From the NCBI RefSeq assembly GCF_030817355.1, contig NZ_JAUSZH010000001.1, positions 3,783,001 to 3,847,000 of the forward strand: a DNA stretch of 64,000 nucleotides, given 5' to 3'. The position numbers were made by a program, and so were the translations under genes. Of the stretch, positions 63,710 through 64,000 are shown piece after piece (the first letter of the stretch is position 1; the number at the start of each line of letters is the position of its first letter). The DNA is from Streptomyces sp. V1I1 (GTDB taxonomy: Bacteria; Actinomycetota; Actinomycetes; Streptomycetales; Streptomycetaceae). The notes under the pieces are model-generated. The model made no database searches, had not been told where the DNA came from, and saw only the letters and a program-made list of their open reading frames with translations.

Positions 63710-63970
63710 TCACCTGTGATGATCGTGGTCCCGACGGTCCTGGCGATTCCATCGGCTCCGGCGTTGCCGACTGTATCGGCGGTCCCAGCGGTCCTGTTGA
63801 TCCCGGTAGTCCCGGTAATCGGGATCGTCGCCATGGCCCCGGTGCCCGGAATCACCGCGGCCGTAGTGGACGAGGCTAAAGATCAACACGGCTGCGGCCA
63901 CCCACCACATGGGGTTGAGGAAGCCGAAGCCGATCAGAGCCGCGACGAAGGTGAGAAGCAGAACGAACAT
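63710..63970 (-). CDS. Small membrane protein with Asp/Arg/Tyr-rich tail
   Basis: 86 residues from ATG 63970 behind GGGGAGGCCCGCG. Two hydrophobic segments (MFVLLLTFVAALIGFGF and MWWVAAAVLIFSLVHY) form a hairpin, followed by a charged tail rich in Asp, Arg, Tyr and His (YRDYRDQQDRWDRRYSRQRR). This tail is repetitive at the DNA level. No function is known; similar proteins occur widely in Streptomyces. Confidence 0.75.
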   Translation of the reverse strand: MFVLLLTFVAALIGFGFLNPMWWVAAAVLIFSLVHYGRGDSGHRGHGDDPDYRDYRDQQDRWDRRYSRQRRSRWNRQDRRDHDHHR

Positions 63971-64000
63971 CGCGGGCCTCCCCGGAGCGGAACAGGTCAT

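Overview
This 64 kb window is chromosomal DNA from a Streptomyces or a very close actinomycete. The evidence is high GC with strongly GC3-biased genes, GTG/TTG starts, Scr1-type XRE/DUF397 pairs, DUF3151, DUF3152 and DUF2617 genes, a dnaK-grpE-dnaJ-hspR operon with HAIR operators, and a perfect Streptomyces-type parS 14-mer. Core genes (purA, fba, pyrE, clpB, dnaK, dcd) and parS suggest the central, oriC-proximal part of the chromosome. Short accessory stretches lie between the core genes.

Layout. 1-5.3 kb: a class III aminotransferase cut by the window edge, a DJ-1/PfpI gene coupled to a MarR regulator behind two tandem palindromic operators, a VOC protein, a membrane Ser/Thr kinase and a secreted anchored serine protease. 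5.4-8.5 kb: an XRE/DUF397 module and a P450. 8.5-11.5 kb: a TetM/OtrA-like ribosomal protection protein with an upstream leader ORF, and a PIN/RHH toxin-antitoxin pair with a palindrome over its start. 11.6-16 kb: a PstS-like membrane protein, a MITE-like element touching the purA stop codon, purA, and a degenerate diacylglycerol-kinase-like protein. 16-25 kb: a second P450, two closely paralogous NarL-type two-component systems flanking an NmrA-like reductase that carries an in-frame genomic repeat, an acyltransferase and a secreted hydrolase. 24.8-28 kb: a tryptophan-to-anthranilate kynurenine cluster (TDO, kynureninase, frameshifted formamidase). 28-38.6 kb: DUF3152, DUF3151, a frameshifted lipoprotein gene, a tandem-repeat block, an MFS exporter, fba, parS, pyrE, an aldose epimerase, an SRPBCC protein, a spermidine-synthase-like protein, DUF2617 and a Gly/Cys-rich membrane peptide. 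38.8-45 kb: a frameshifted multidomain SpoIIE-type phosphatase, an aminotransferase, a GT-C glycosyltransferase and a YbjN protein. 45.4-55 kb: the heat-shock regulon (clpB; dnaK-grpE-dnaJ-hspR). Enclosed within it is a small locus made of a secreted precursor with four GEPSWG repeats, a coupled small Rieske-like protein that has lost its His ligands, and a divergent LuxR regulator. 55-64 kb: a sugar transferase, a CCG-domain Fe-S oxidoreductase, a Yip1 protein, an 11-bp VNTR, a phosphoribosyltransferase, dcd, a zinc ribbon, tRNA-Gly(CCC), a truncated YihY/BrkB remnant, an ANTAR protein and a small membrane protein.

The heat-shock genes form one circuit: HspR, last gene of the dnaK operon, should bind the HAIR sites upstream of both dnaK and clpB. 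The strongest candidate for an undescribed system is the GEPSWG-repeat locus at 48.6-50.3 kb. Three genes (formamidase, lipoprotein, SpoIIE phosphatase) each appear broken by one extra base in a G/C-rich stretch. This needs read-level checking before any biological meaning is given to it.
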